Made by a program: the position numbers and the translations under genes. This document shows positions 52,377 through 52,674 of a stretch of DNA of 52,674 bases, in pieces. The DNA comes from Candidatus Electryonea clarkiae. GTDB lineage: Bacteria; Electryoneota; Electryoneia; Electryoneales; Electryoneaceae. The stretch is from positions 1 through 52,674 of the forward strand of contig JAVCCM010000070.1 in assembly GCA_030765455.1 (NCBI GenBank). The letters are read 5' to 3'. The notes beneath the pieces are model-generated. The model was not told where the DNA came from, did no database searches, and saw nothing but the letters and a program-made list of their open reading frames with translations. Position 1 is the stretch's first letter. Every line of letters starts with the position of its first letter.

Positions 52377-52674
52377 TATAAAATGTCCAAATTGGGAAAA
52401 TACTCGTTAACGGAATAACTTTGAAAGTATAGATTTGAAAGTAAGAATCCAATACTCATTGAGTCCAGCCTATGCCGCAAATGGTTCATCCAACTGGATT
52501 TTATTGCATTTGTCAATCTGTTTCGAAAACTAATTCTTGTTAATTTATTTAGGGTCTCCTGAAAAAGTATTTTTCAGGCAAATATGCGCTTTCAGACTTA
52601 TTAAATCTTCTTGGTTATTTTGCATAAACCATGTTTTTCTGTTCTTGGCAGTAATACTGTAGCAAAACATACCC
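52377..52674. other. right-edge region with one hairpin
   Basis: No gene is seen. CCTGAAAAA (52558-52566) and TTTTTCAGG (52570-52578) form a tight hairpin behind AGGGTCT; this could be the end of an insertion sequence lying beyond the window, but nothing here proves it. Confidence 0.4.

Overview
The window is about 52.7 kb of moderately AT-rich DNA from a Gram-negative bacterium. Evidence for an outer membrane: porin-like proteins ending in Phe, a LolA-like lipoprotein-sorting protein, lipoprotein signals and a TolQ/ExbD/TonB-type motor. A PorX-type response regulator with a PglZ domain and an AgmX/PglI-type TonB-like protein point to an uncultured lineage of or near the FCB group (Bacteroidota/Calditrichota/Marinimicrobia-like). 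That placement is inference; no rRNA gene is present.

Layout. 1-3.5 kb: end of an acidic repeat protein, a small secreted protein and a four-gene TolQ-ExbD-ExbD-AgmX motor cluster closed by a terminator. 3.7-5.5 kb: aspS. 5.5-6.3 kb: decayed DNA with an interrupted YgiT-type antitoxin gene. 6.3-12 kb, minus strand: UbiA-type phosphoribosyltransferase, DprE1-like oxidase and DprE2-like reductase (the steps that make polyprenyl-phosphoryl-arabinose), then a DUF2520 protein and PorX. 12.8-16 kb: tatD, a methyltransferase, ftsE and ftsX, tightly overlapped. 16.1-19 kb: hrcA-grpE-dnaJ without dnaK. 19.1-25.6 kb: a type III-like restriction-modification locus in the order res, DUF4258 toxin-like gene, YgiT-type antitoxin gene, mod. 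26.2-32.7 kb: methyltransferase, tilS, ftsH, CoA-disulfide reductase/rhodanese fusion. 32.8 kb: tRNA-Asn(GTT).

From 32.9 kb on the window is accessory in character. A 3' fragment of an outer-membrane gene and a membrane histidine kinase sit downstream of the tRNA. Next, on the minus strand, come a DUF1302-like porin, a LolA-like protein, an MMPL/RND transporter and TetR, which look like one export unit. After 40.3 kb there are a dead GIY-YIG nuclease gene, a DUF2938 protein, a methyltransferase, an AI-2E family permease, several small secreted or membrane proteins set among REP-like palindromes, an outer-membrane protein gene broken by one TGA, a PadR/permease-prefix pair, a DUF6530-like protein and a second histidine kinase.

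The points most worth following are the toxin-antitoxin pair embedded between res and mod (with a Ser in place of the nuclease Lys in Res and a mosaic mod gene), the decaprenylphosphoryl-arabinose-type pathway in an apparently Gram-negative genome, the D25/N25 pair of ExbD-like proteins, and the duplicated outer-membrane 3' end flanking a histidine kinase next to tRNA-Asn. Several distinct families of dispersed inverted repeats occur. No CRISPR array, integrase or intact transposase was seen.
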